From the NCBI GenBank assembly GCA_036435485.1, contig CM071595.1:108678580-108742579 (forward strand): 64,000 bases of DNA, given 5' to 3'. Positions 21,623 through 32,936 of this stretch are shown here, piece after piece. Below the pieces are notes generated by a model. That model was given only the letters and a program-made list of their open reading frames with translations. It made no database searches and had not been told where the DNA came from. Within the stretch, counting starts at the first letter, position 1; each line of letters opens with the position of its first letter. This stretch comes from Saposhnikovia divaricata (taxonomy: Eukaryota > Streptophyta > Magnoliopsida > Apiales > Apiaceae). The position numbers and the translations under genes were made by a program.

Positions 21623-23096
21623 TCTTTACCAATCTCTAGAGCATTCATCCAAGCAAGGTCCTGAATATAACAAGTATCAACTAGGAAAACAACTTGATAT
21701 GTAGTATCCTGAGTAAGTTTGGAGATTGATAATAGGTTGTAAGCAAAGGAAGGAACACACAGAACATTGGTAAGAACAAGTTGAGAATTGAGAACCATAT
21801 TGCTAGTGTGAGTTATAACTGAAGTAGCTCCATTTGGAAGCTGCAAATAAGCATTACAAGATTTCACATCTTGAAGTAATGATAGGTAAGGAGTAATTTG
21901 ATCTGTAGTTCCCGTGTCAATAATCCACTTGTATTGAGAATGATCACTACCAACATTATGAACTTGACTAACAAAATGACCCTTACCTGACATATGAACT
22001 GTATTGATAGAATGAGGAGTATTCCATGAATTAGCAACTGAACTCTGAGAAAAAGTCTGACTACCAGTAGTTAGTGATTTCTGTAACATCTGAATAAGCT
22101 GATGACATTGAGATTCAGACAAGTTCAGAGGAGAAGTAGAATTCAAAAGCTGAACTCCTAAACTAACAGAAGCACTTGAATCAGGTACAGTTTCTTCATA
22201 AATCTGAGATACATTAGCAACTACTGAATGACTAGAAGTGAAATATTTAGGTCTTGGCTTTGGTTTGCCAAACAGTTTGTGCCAGCTTGGATAACCATGT
22301 ATGCAGTAACACTTTTCTCTGAGATGACCAGGCAGGTGACAATAGTCACAAACAATTGTAGAATCAGTCCCTTTCTTTGTAGACTGTGATTTAGAGTAAC
22401 TTTGAAGAAGAATAGAGTAACTTTGATTTAGAGTTGGCAATGGTTTCATAAGAAGAATTTGACCACGAATAGTTGTGTAAGTATCATTCAATCCCACGAG
22501 AAACTGAGTTAACTGATCATGTTGCTCAAGAGCTGTCAATTTTGTATTGACATTACACGTGCACTGAGCACAACTGCATCTAGGTTTGGTAACAAGACTA
22601 TCAAGTTCATCATGTATAGTCCGAAACTTCGTAAAATACGCAGAAACAGAGAGAGAACTCTGTGTAAGATTAGTAAATTCTTTCCTCAAATTAAACAGTT
22701 TTGGTACATTACTCTGAGCATAACGAACCTCTAAATCCAACGAAATCTCCCTTGCAGACTCAATGTACAAAATACTGTTTCTAATTTCAACTGAAACGGA
22801 GTTCAAAATCCATGAAGTAACCAAATTGTTACAACGCATCCAATGAACTAACAGCGAAGAATTAGTTGCAGGTTTACATACGTTCCATCAACAAAACCCA
22901 GTTTTAACTTTGAAGACAATGCAATAGTCATAGATCTTTACCATTGATTGTAATTAGACTAAGTCAAGACAACAGTAATGAGTTGCATTCCTGGATTATC
23001 TGAAGGATGCAAGTAATACGGATGATGACATTCTAGTGTTGATGAAACAGATGTAGAACCAATTGTAGCAGATGAATAAGAAGGAATTGTCGTCAT
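21623..23096 (-). pseudogene. Copia-3 gag-protease, truncated and mutated
   Basis: The gag start (MTTIPSYSSATIGSTS at 23096) includes the Copia motif YYLHPSDNPGMQL. In-frame stops occur around 22950 and 22925, and the frame then stays open from 22839. A gag core (LFNLRKEFTNLTQSSLSV, QFLVGLNDTYTTIRGQIL) is followed by a CCHC zinc knuckle (CDYCHLPGHLREKC), a Ser-rich spacer and an aspartic protease active site (WIIDTGTTDQIT). The sequence stops abruptly at 21622 where the Gypsy LTR begins. Integrase, RT and RNase H are absent, so only the 5' part of this Copia survives. Confidence 0.85.
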
Positions 23097-23398
23097 ATTC
23101 ACAGACTCATAAACAAATCACACAGATTCAGAATATGTAGAACACGTAGATGAACAGATTGCAGAGTAGATCAAGAAATGAACAAAAGTAGATCGAAGAT
23201 TCTGAATCTAACAAACTGAGAACATAGATCACACGAACAACTTACAGTTCTGCAGAATATGAAGATCAACAAAATAAAGATTGGAGAAGACGATCAACAT
23301 CGGAGACGATCGGAGACGAAAGGATCGACATCGGAGACAAAATGATCGATCGTACTGGAGTAAACATCATAATCATTGCGGAAAATTTAGCTTACCAT

Positions 23399-23410
23399 GC
23401 TCTGATACCA
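23399..23410 (-). other. Primer-binding site of Copia-3
   Basis: On the minus strand TGGTATCAGAGC directly follows the LTR end. It is complementary to the 3' end of initiator tRNA-Met, the standard Copia primer. Confidence 0.9.
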
Positions 23411-23696
23411 TGTTACAACTCATGATTTAGCTAAACTCCATTAAAAAGAACTTGTAAAGCTTGAAAGAAATTGTATATTACAGAATGGAGAAGACAGAGT
23501 TGTGATTTTACATATTGAAGAGAATGAGATTACAAAGTGTACTCTCTAAAGAATGTAACTAACTTCTTATATACAAGACAACTGTGACAACTGTGATCTA
23601 ACAAACTTTCTAGAGATAGAGGGGAGTAGAGTTAGTTATGCTGAGTCATCATAACTAATCTACTCAACAGCTGAGTCAGCAATGTATGGACCAACA
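23411..23696 (-). repeat. 5' LTR of Copia-3 (286 bp)
   Basis: Bounded by TGTTACAAC at 23411 next to the PBS and by ...GGACCAACA at 23696, giving TG...CA ends. The expected outer 5-bp flank is GTTGT (23697-23701). The partner LTR is missing. Confidence 0.8.
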
Positions 23697-23780
23697 GTTG
23701 TGTTGATAAAGCATTGAAATGGGGTCCTGTTCCTTTGGGACATTTGAGTTCATCTTGAGATCTTGGAATGAGTGCTTTCT

Positions 23781-23990
23781 GACATAGATATGAATAAGGA
23801 AATTAAGGTTTGGGTTCAATTTTCTCGAGTTTCTTTCCTCTATTGGATCACTACTAAGGGTCTCTGTTTAATAGGAATAGTAGTTGGGAACCCTCTAGCT
23901 CTATCTAATGAAACCTAAGTTACTGCCTCTCAAAATAAACCACTTCAGGAAGCTAGAATCCTAGTCGAACTAGGTTGCATGGATAAGTGG
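23781..23990 (+). pseudogene. LINE-like ORF1 fragment (DUF4283/zf-CCHC_4 type)
   Basis: The plus-strand reading contains KEIKVWVQFSRVSFLYWITT, GLCLIGIVVGNPLAL and, after one in-frame stop, LQEARILVELGCMDKW. This matches the pattern (V/I)WVQ...W...GL...A..G.P L...ARV.VE that I associate with plant LINE ORF1 proteins. Downstream to 24860 several short open stretches exist, but none shows a recognisable endonuclease or RT. It is a degraded fragment. Confidence 0.5.
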
Positions 23991-24860
23991 TCGTCTTATG
24001 TTATGGTTTAGTCTTATGCTGTGTTAAATGAATCGAAGTTTTAGTTACCTATGAGACTTATAATCATTGTGATTGTTGTCTCTCCCCATTATCTGAAGGG
24101 TGGTGTGAAAAATTGCGAGACTTGTACTCTATTGAGGATGTTGCAAAAGTGTCAGCCAGAGGATCTCCATGTTTGGCTCATTCTTATTCTGACCCTAGTC
24201 AGTATACGAACATGGTTAGTGAAAATGATAGTGATGTTGAATGCCAAAGATTGTTGAATGCAGAAAAGCCTTACCTAGGTTGTAAGGTTATTTTAAAAAT
24301 AGGAATCTTTGTAAAGGGTGCCTTATCAAAAATTTTGGGAACAATGATGAGGTGAATTCTGCGGCTAATGTGACTAATGTTGTTGGGTGTTTTTACAATG
24401 AAAATAAGAGGAACACTAAGGCTAATGTGATTAATGTTGTTGGAAACAAAAGGAACACTAATGCTGAGATAGTTGGTGATCTTGCTTAGACACGTAAGGG
24501 GCCTGTCTATGTGAAGAATCAGATTGCAGACGAGGTCGTGGAGATAATTGCAGATGAAAACAAGTTGACTAGTTTTAAAATAGGGAACATGAGGGACTTG
24601 ATGGTAGGCCATGAAGCTATTATTATTGGGACTGAAGGTGATCTTCCTGAAGGACGCAAGGGACCTGTTTCTAGGTTGACTAAAATGGTATGGTGGAGCT
24701 CCCTGCTGTTATTGTTGGTGGGCTTGTTGAAGGACATGAGAGGGTTGCTTGTGTGCGGAATCAGAAAACGGATATGGAGATGGATTGTTAAACAATCTAC
24801 CATTGTTATTGACCCATTCTTTGATTGACTCTTGAATACTTGGGTGGTGGTTCATCCAGT

Positions 24861-25784
24861 TAGGGGTGAGTATTCGGTTAAAACCGAACCGAATTTTAAT
24901 TCGGTCAACCGAAACCAAAATTCTTAAAAAATTACAATTTAAAACCGAACCGATTTAAATTTGGTTTTAATCGAACCGAAATATTAATTTCGGTTATTAC
25001 CGAAAACCGATATAAAAAATGGAAATTTAAATTCAGTGCAAAAAAATTGAATTAGTGCCTTATAAATTAAAATTACATATCCAGCAAGGCAGCAACCAGC
25101 ATCCAGCATCCAGCATCCAGGTTAAAGATTTAAAGGACTACAAATTGAAACTTGAAAGTAGTCAAAATACATTACAAGTGAAATTACAAACATTCAAATT
25201 AATTGAAACTCCAAATTACAAGATAACAGAGATAGACTAATAGTCTGAGACTTTGAGGCCTAAGCAGTGAGAACTGATAAATGAGACTCCATCTTGGATA
25301 ATATTTTCTTTTACATCTTAAGTAATAGAAGCTCTCCTGTTAAAGAGACAAATAAAAAAAACAGAATTTACAAAACACTACAGGGAGCAGAACAAATCAG
25401 ACACATATCAGGGAGCAGAACAAAGACAGCCAATCGAGTATGGTTTATGGTTTACAAAAGGCTTAGTTCTCAATGCCTCGCAAAGTCATCGACGGTTTTG
25501 TATTAGAAATTTAGGATTTAGGTCATCAAGTAAGAGTAAGTGAGGTGAGTAACCGAGTAGTATTTGTTTATTTATTATTTATTAATAATATTTTATTATT
25601 ATATAAAAAATTCGGCTATTTATTCCGATTATTCGGTTAACTGCGGTTAAAAACCGAAAAATCAAAATTTTTGAAAAAGGAAAACCAAAAACTGAACCGA
25701 AATGTTAATTTTGGTTAACCGAATCGAAATTATTTCAATTATTCGATTCGATTTTCAGTTAACCAGATCGGATGCTCACCCCTA
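24861..25784. mobile_element. hAT-like non-autonomous element (MITE-C), 924 bp
   Basis: The ends are TAGGGGTGAGTATTCGG at 24861 and, inverted, TAGGGGTGAGCATCCG at 25784. The 8-bp flanks CATCCAGT and CACCCAAT match at six of eight positions, like a decayed hAT target duplication. Subterminal arrays of AACCGAA/TTCGGTT fill about 24875-25015 and 25610-25770. The middle encodes nothing recognisable. Confidence 0.75.
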
Positions 25785-27650
25785 CACCCAATTTAGCTTA
25801 TTTTGTTAATTTTGATTAAGTACTTTATTGGTGTGTAACTTCAGTTGAACCATACTTACATCTAATGTCTAAGCGTGAACTTTTCCTATTTTGGAGTCGA
25901 ATTTCTATCATGAATTCGCATTTTTTATCATTGATATAAAACTAGATTTTTAAAAAGAAAAAAGTAAAAGAATGGGAATCTCATAAGTTAGGTACAACAT
26001 AAATATTGAAATTTTGATATTTTGCATTTAATTTGACTAATTTTACTGTTTTAAGGCTTGTAATTGGCAATATCAAGTAACAAACATTTTTAGTTAGGTG
26101 TATACTTACTGAATTGCACTATATGTTCAAATTAAATTTAATATGTGCCCAAATGAAATCGAAACTGACATACATGTAGATCTCTCGAGTTTTTAATTCT
26201 ATTTTTACTTTAATATTTTATCCTGATTACATTATTAAAATTTTAAAACATCAAAACTGTGTTTTATTTAAAAAATCAATTTTGAGCTATGCTTGTTTGC
26301 GCCAAGAAATGGACTTTCAGATCGAAATGTAAAACTCGGGCTTACTAAAATTTTGTCATGTTTTTGTCAAAAAAAAAAAAAAAATTTGTCATGTTCGTGT
26401 TATTAGCACGTTTGTAAGAATCCGTAATCTGTATAAATTGATTGAGATAACGATTTAAGATTAATCGGGTAATTGGGGATTAATTGAAAGTATTAATCGA
26501 AATAATAATTGGATATTATAGTAATATTAAATATATTAGTATAATTTATAATTTATAAATAAACATATCATTTTAAATAAATACACAAAATTAATCAAAT
26601 TTCAAAAATCGTATCAATTAATTATTTTATAGAAAATTAATTAAAAATTAATCGGCTAAATTAGAACTTTAGAATAATGGTTATTAGGCATTCAGGTGTC
26701 CAAAGCTCAAAAGGCATAGGGTTTCGGCCCATGATATGTGTACATATTTAATTCTTGTTTATATGGCATAAGCATGGTCGTAAAAATTAGTAATCGGTAT
26801 AAATAAGTTAAGGTATCGATTTAAGATTAATCGGGTAATTGGTGATTAATCGGAAGAATTAATCGGAATATTAATTGGATATTTAATTCCTGTTTATATG
26901 GCATAAGCATGATCGTAAAAATTAGTAATCGGTATAAATAGGTTAAGGTATCGATTTAAGATTAATCGGGTAATTGGGGATTAATCGGAAGAATTAATCG
27001 GAGTATTAATTGGATATTATAATAATATTTAATGTATTAGTCTAATTTACAGTTAAACATATCATTTTAAATATATTCATAAGATTAATTGGATTTCAAA
27101 AATGAAATCTATTGATTACCATACGAAAAATTAATCAAAAATTAATCGGGAATTAATTGATTAAATCGAAAATTTTTAAACCCATAGACATAAGAAAAAA
27201 ACCTGTGTAGACAAAAGTTAGTGAAACCAAATTTTTAGTAGCAAGCATATGATAATGGTCGAAACCAATGGTTCAAGTCCCTAAAAACAGGAGAGTTAGA
27301 AAACCAAGCGTGTGGTGTCCGTGTTTGAATTATAGTGGAAAATGCCAACCAGAGCCAAACTGGATTCACTAAACATAGCCCGTGACCACAACTCATCACT
27401 ACCTCCCACTTTCAATGTTCTGACACCCTGAATCTACTCACCTTTCATCCCAACCAATATCTGCCCATCCACATGCAATATTATTTACACACAGATATAC
27501 CCCCAAGTATCAACTACAGCTAAAACAGTGGTAATAAATAAATAACTTCAGTAAAATTTAACTCATGGTTAAGATCAGTAAATTTTTTGAGAAATTTAAA
27601 ATGGCCTCAAAAATTCAAATTTTTTAGTTCCGACTATTCCGAATTTTTCG
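25785..27650. other. AT-rich intergenic DNA with degenerate tandem repeats
   Basis: No gene supported. A unit around ATTAATCGGGTAATTGG recurs at about 26400-26700, 26770-26890 and 26905-27180. The two blocks starting TTTATATGGCATAAGCATG (26758 and 26894) are near-identical over about 120 bp, a tandem duplication of about 136 bp. A 16-base A run occurs at 26370. The last part, up to the FRA8 3' region, has no recognisable feature. Confidence 0.6.
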
Positions 27651-28280
27651 TGTGGCTAATTTATGTATTTATCTTGCTCAAAACATTTTCGATTTTTCAC
27701 ATCATCAACATTTTGTGTCAGTACTTTTTCTCTGTACCCAACCTCCTCACCAGTACTCATTAACATTCACAAGACTCTTTCTTTTCTTACATTTTGTATT
27801 TAGTACTAGTCCAGCTGTATCCTCCAACAAAAAAACTTCAACTATTCAAAAATTTAACCTTTTCGCTTTGAATTTATACAAAAAAAAAAAATTGTAAAGA
27901 ATTTAGTGTTGAATCAGCATCGAAGTCCATCACAAACTTCTCACACCAAAACACACACAACGCACCCACACTATATTCCTTTCATCTTATTCACATGCAC
28001 ATGTATTTTTATTTACACATTGTCTCTACATATCCCCACAACCCATAAGCCCACTATCTCCCAATCAGCTTCCGCCACGTAGGCCAGTCCACCGCATGGC
28101 CAACTTAGTTTTCCCATTTCACAGCTGTCATTTAACGTTGACCCCACTTGCAACTCCATTCCCAAAAATTTTATACGACGATTCCTACAAATCCAAGCTG
28201 TCAACGACTCCAGTGTCCGCATTGGAAAGCGCGCCGTACTTCTTAGCAGCTGTCAATGCCATGTCAACATTATCTCTATC

Positions 28281-30191
28281 CTACGTGTCAACTTCCAACT
28301 CGCTGGAAACACCTTTGTGGGACCTACTCAACCTTAATGAAAGCTCGTTCAAGACTTGCCACGTAGCATCCCCTTCCTCAGTTGGATCACTGTATAGTAG
28401 GGCCCTCCTTGTCTCGGGGTCCCATAGATTTCGTTGAATTATTGTAAGATTAGTCTTTGTCACATGTTCAAGGATGTCACCTAGTTTTCCGACGTCTCTT
28501 TCCCGCACCGTGAGTGAAATTTCCGGCCAATTCACGGTGGACTCGAACGGCAACCTGATCCCATCTGCTATTATAACCGGCACGCATCCCAATGCCACGG
28601 ACTCTACAAGTCTTGGACTCCATGGGGCCCACCCAAGGGGACATAAACAAAACACTGACCGTACAATTTCTGACTGGTAACCGGTAAATCTATGCCTCTT
28701 CAAGTAAAACCTCCGGTCACCACCGTACTTTTTCAAAATTTCCGTTCTTACTTTCCTACACACAAGTAAAAAAATAACTAAGGTTAGTTTCGTGATTAAA
28801 TATAAATAATGGTCAAAAAAGTTACCGGCCTTAAAATTACTCATTAACTTACTTGCTGTAAAAACGTCCACTAATATTCTTGGGATGGACTTCCATTTTA
28901 CCCCGGAAAAATGCAAATATATCACGACGGCCATTGACCGGCGACTTCTCAAGCGTTGACTTAACATTTTCCGGTGAAATGTACGGCGGGATCACCACAT
29001 TCTCAGCTTCTTGACATGGGTGTTTATATTTCACACCAAATGTTTGTAATATAACTGAGTTTTGCATGAAGTCTGGTATTCCATCAGCCATAGCCACATC
29101 CTCCTATTTTGCCAAGAAAATGTAAAAATTTAAAAATCATTCCCAAAAAATTATAAATAAAGATTTCGTTCTAAATAAACGAGAACTTGCAAATCAATTT
29201 GTTACCCGATTGGATTAACCAACCGCATATGGAAGTTAAATTAATTTTTGCATAATTAAAATATACAAATATTAATATGTTACTTACCATGGCATGAAAA
29301 CAAGCACCATAATCATGAGAAGCAACAAAAACATGATCGGACCCTCGACTCCGATTCCAAAACGGATGCTCCGAAGAAATGAGTTGCACAGCAGATGAAA
29401 TCAGAGCCCGGGCATGACCAATTGCTGGGAATCCATTAACAGTGCTGAAATTACACGAAACGTAGACCGGTACGAAGAAAAAATCAGCTTCTGTTGGATC
29501 AAGAGTTCGAAACTGGCTGGTTAATAATGCTTTGTGTATTGCAACTTCTGATGCGAACAGATGGTTTTTGCATCTTGGGTTTCTTAGCCAATCATTGTTG
29601 TATTCTGGGCGTAGATTGTATACATACACCTTCATGCCATTCAATAATCCTGTAAGAAAAAATTATGTCAACATTAGTTTCATTACAACCATTGAATTAA
29701 TGTACATACGTACCCATATTGTACCATCGAACAATTCTAAAAAAAATAAAACCAACACACAAACATTTCAACAATCCTGAAACAAAAAATTAAAATAAGA
29801 TCTCGAAAATTATTGAACGGAATATATATAGACAGTCATGTTTCTGTATATATTCCGTTCAATGAGAACCAAATTAAAATGAGAACCGAGAGAATGACCG
29901 AAGATAACACATACCTGGAAGGGTAATGGGATTCTGGGATTCAATGAGGGCACGAGAAAATGAGGGTTTAGACAAGGAGAAAGAAGTAGGCTTAATGGGA
30001 TTAGGACTATGAGTTATAAGAAAAGAAACAAAGAAATAAGAAGACAAGGAGAACCAAAGAAGCCATTTGAAATATCTATACCAAAACATTGAGTTAGCTT
30101 TCTCAGATTGAGATCTTTTATGTAAGAACCTCATTTTCACTACAAATCCTTTGCTATTTTTCCTGCTTAAATTTTTCTTGAGCTCCACCAT
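28281..30191 (-). CDS. FRA8: FRA8/IRX7-like glucuronoxylan glycosyltransferase (GT47), four exons
   Basis: Golgi type II membrane glycosyltransferase of family GT47 (exostosin-like); FRA8/IRX7 is needed for the reducing-end sequence of glucuronoxylan in secondary walls (established for Arabidopsis). Exons by GT-AG sites: 30191-29915, 29649-29288, 29103-28853 and 28755-28281; lengths 277+362+251+475 give 454 residues, close to the family's usual length. A basic cytosolic tail is followed by a membrane anchor at about residues 41-59 (WLLWFSLSSYFFVSFLI). The exostosin domain starts near residue 97 (MKVYVYNLRPEYN); motifs include ADFFFVPVYVSCNFSTVNG, DHVFVASHDYGACFH, FFRGKMEVHPKNISGRFYSK and CPLGWAPWSPRLVES. 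It has no frameshift or stop and reads as a functional gene. The paralogue F8H is the main alternative name. Confidence 0.95.
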
Positions 30192-30323
30192 CTTTAAAAA
30201 CCCTTTAGAGGAATCTTCAACAAGGTGGAGTTGTTCTGGTGATATGGTGTTTTCAGATATGGGTGTGGTGTGTGGTGGTATTTCTTTGTTGCTTGTAATA
30301 AAATATACACAAACAAGTGTGTG

Positions 30324-30334
30324 TTTATTTATAT
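30324..30334 (-). promoter_or_regulatory. Putative TATA box of the FRA8-like gene
   Basis: The minus strand reads ATATAAATAAA about 135 bp upstream of the start codon at 30191, with a leader containing no long upstream ORF. Spacing and sequence fit a plant core promoter; no secondary-wall MYB or NAC element was verified. Confidence 0.5.
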
Positions 30335-30383
30335 GTTGCTTATGAAACAAAATAGAGGAGTACAGAAAGAAATGTATAAACAA

Positions 30384-31111
30384 ATGTGTGTTTGGGAAAA
30401 GAAGATAAAGGTAGTAATAAAATAATGGAGATTTTAGTTTTTTTAAGCATGAGACTCTGCGAAAAACTCCATGATTAAAATCTTGTTTTTCTTGAAAACA
30501 ACACCTGCTGGTGCAGAAAGAAACTAGGCGTTGGTCTCGGAGTTGTTTGGGTTTTGTTTATGGAGGAGTATTTTATGTTGTGGTTCTGGTTGTGTGTTTA
30601 AGGCCTGTTTGGCTTCTCACAATTTTAGTGACTTTTGAGTTTCATATTACAGTATTTGTTTATTTTTAGTATTAGTATTTATTTCGGTTACTTGAATGAA
30701 CCCACGTTATTCGTTTACTTCAACGGTCACAAATAAAATGAGTCCTTAATTTAGGTCATGTATTTAATGTGACTGATCAGATATATTTAAGAAAAAAATT
30801 TATTCCTTCCATCACAAAAATATTAATTTCTTTGATTTTTACATATATTTTAATATATATGAAAATGAAAATTTTTATATTATTTTTCAAAATTTTTAAT
30901 CTAAATAAAAGTTGAAATATTAAATTTAATTTCAGAAAAGAAAATTTCAGAAAATAACATATAAATTGAGCTTTTTTATTTACCTAAAAATACACGTAAC
31001 ACTCAAATGCACTAATATTTTGGAATCTAGAGAAAATATTTTTATGTAAATTTTTTCAAAAGTCAATGTTCAAGTCTTTATAAAATTTGTATGGATTAGC
31101 GTAGCCGTGTA
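30384..31111. other. Upstream intergenic region of FRA8, AT-rich
   Basis: No ORF, repeat or RNA gene that I can support. It probably contains the distal promoter of the FRA8-like gene. Confidence 0.4.
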
Positions 31112-31348
31112 GCAATGAATGTTGATGAATTAAAAACTTAGCTTACTCAGTTATAATACCATTCAAAGTGGTGTCTGAGGAGGGTAGCTGTATGCAGACC
31201 ATGTACTTATACAATAGGGAGGCTGTTTCCGAAAGACCCCCGGCCATTACAAATACAGAAATACAAATACAGAAAGGAAACCTAATACAAACTAAGAAAC
31301 TCTCAACCACTGCACCAACATGTTGTTGGCAATGAATGTTGATGAATT
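31112..31348 (+). mobile_element. SINE-like insertion with 20-bp target duplication
   Basis: GCAATGAATGTTGATGAATT occurs exactly at 31112-31131 and 31329-31348, enclosing 197 bp. The insert contains GAGGAGGGTAGCTGTATGCA and GAGGCTGTTTCCGAAAGACC, strings I associate with short interspersed elements of asterid plants, and ends TGTTGTTG. Long exact duplications of this kind are typical of target-primed (LINE-mobilised) insertions. Pol III boxes were not identified. Confidence 0.65.
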
Positions 31349-32936
31349 GACTGATTCATATACTTTAGTTTTCCTGCGTAATTACTAATTAATCACAAGT
31401 TGCGCGCAATGTTTTGCTAAGCTCAATAGTTTCCCTCCATTTTTGTGTCAATAAGCTTAAATCATTCATTTTTCTTCATTTTTCGTATAATTGGTGATTT
31501 TTTTCTGTTTCTATTTTTATTTAATTTCTGTTCTTTCTATTTTCCATTAAGTACATGGTGATCATTATTAATGGAATATATTGTTTGAACTACTACAAAA
31601 GTTAGGTTTCGGTTTTAAGTCAATGAAATTTAAAATAAAATTACAGTTACCGTATTTGTTGTTTTGAATCGTCATGAACAAGAAAGTTTCTAGTAAGATA
31701 TTTACTCTATGTTTGACCATTTCAGGAGCTGATGGTTCCATAGTTTATCTCCGTCCATATGACCTAGTTTGATTTTTACAAAACTTAAAAAAATGTGATA
31801 AAAAGTTAGTTGAAAAGTAGTTAGCGATAGGATCTATCAATATTTAATACTTCTTTCGTCCTATAATTATTTTTTTAGAGATTTTTTTTTTCATAATGCA
31901 TGTTTATTTTTAATTTTCAATGTAAATTTATGATCATATTTCCTAAATTATCTTTTTTGAGAATTGTATAACAATTAATAAGGAATGACCAAGAGTATAT
32001 AAAATAGCTCATATTCTTAAAACTCAATGCATTTTTAATGGGTATAAGAGGAAATGTATCATCTAATTAATGTTTTCTTAGAATGTGTAATTTTTTCAAA
32101 AGATACTTGTATTGTGGGACGGAGAGAGTAATAAATTTGAAATAGTGGATGAAAGTAGTGGGTGTAGTAGTGTTCGTTTAATATAAAAAGAGCATAAAAT
32201 GGAGAAGTAGTGGGTGTAAATGTAATAGTAAAAATTAGTGTTAAAAAATAGTGAATATAGTAGATTCATTTTTTTTAGAACATCCCAAAAGAAATAAGGG
32301 TCGTATAAATCAAGAATGAATGAAGTTGAAAGAAAAATACAAATACCATTCAATTCAATATTCATCTTGTTACTTGTTTAATAATACTAGCTTAAAATCT
32401 GTACGACGTACGGATTTTTTCAACATTACATAAATTTTTTAAATTAAATTTATTTAGACAAGAATTTTATAGGTTTAAAATTTTAAAATATACGATTTGA
32501 TAATAATTACATATATATTGCTCGTGAAATTTCTAAAAAATGAGAGTTTTAGTAGAAAATATATAAAAAAATGATGTATTTTAATTAAAAAAAGGTACTC
32601 GATTAATTATTAGTAATTAAACATAAAACACAAATTTATTAGTTATTAAAGATAACATGTTTTACATGAAAAAGGAAATTCATTAGTTATCGAGTTATAT
32701 ATATAAAGAAAAGATGATGTGTATAGTTAAAAAAGGTACTCGATTAATTATTAGTAACTAAATATATAAAAAAATGATTAGTTATTAAATGTAACATGTT
32801 TTACCTGGAAAAAAATTGACTAGTTCTTAGAAAATATAAATAATTTAGTAAGGATAAAAAAGTAATATCATAGAATATTAAGTAAGCATAATTAAATGTT
32901 TTTGAATTTAAATTAATTTTTTTAAGACATGATTTT
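31349..32936. other. AT-rich intergenic DNA, two copies of a ~95-bp repeat
   Basis: No gene supported. A unit containing AAAAGGTACTCGATTAATTA and TAACATGTTTTAC occurs at about 32583-32674 and 32724-32818. The sequence runs up to the Copia-2 LTR; the 5 bp before it are ATTTT. Confidence 0.5.

Noticed and set aside
17684..21627. TCTTT at 17684-17688 as target duplication for the Gypsy LTR (matching 21623-21627)
   Set aside because: The sequence left of it does not continue the Copia-3 gag frame, so the match is probably chance.
28281..30191. Naming the GT47 gene IRX10 or IRX10-like
   Set aside because: The N-terminal anchor and motifs such as VKYKHPCQEAENVVIPPY fit FRA8/IRX7/F8H rather than the IRX10 group.
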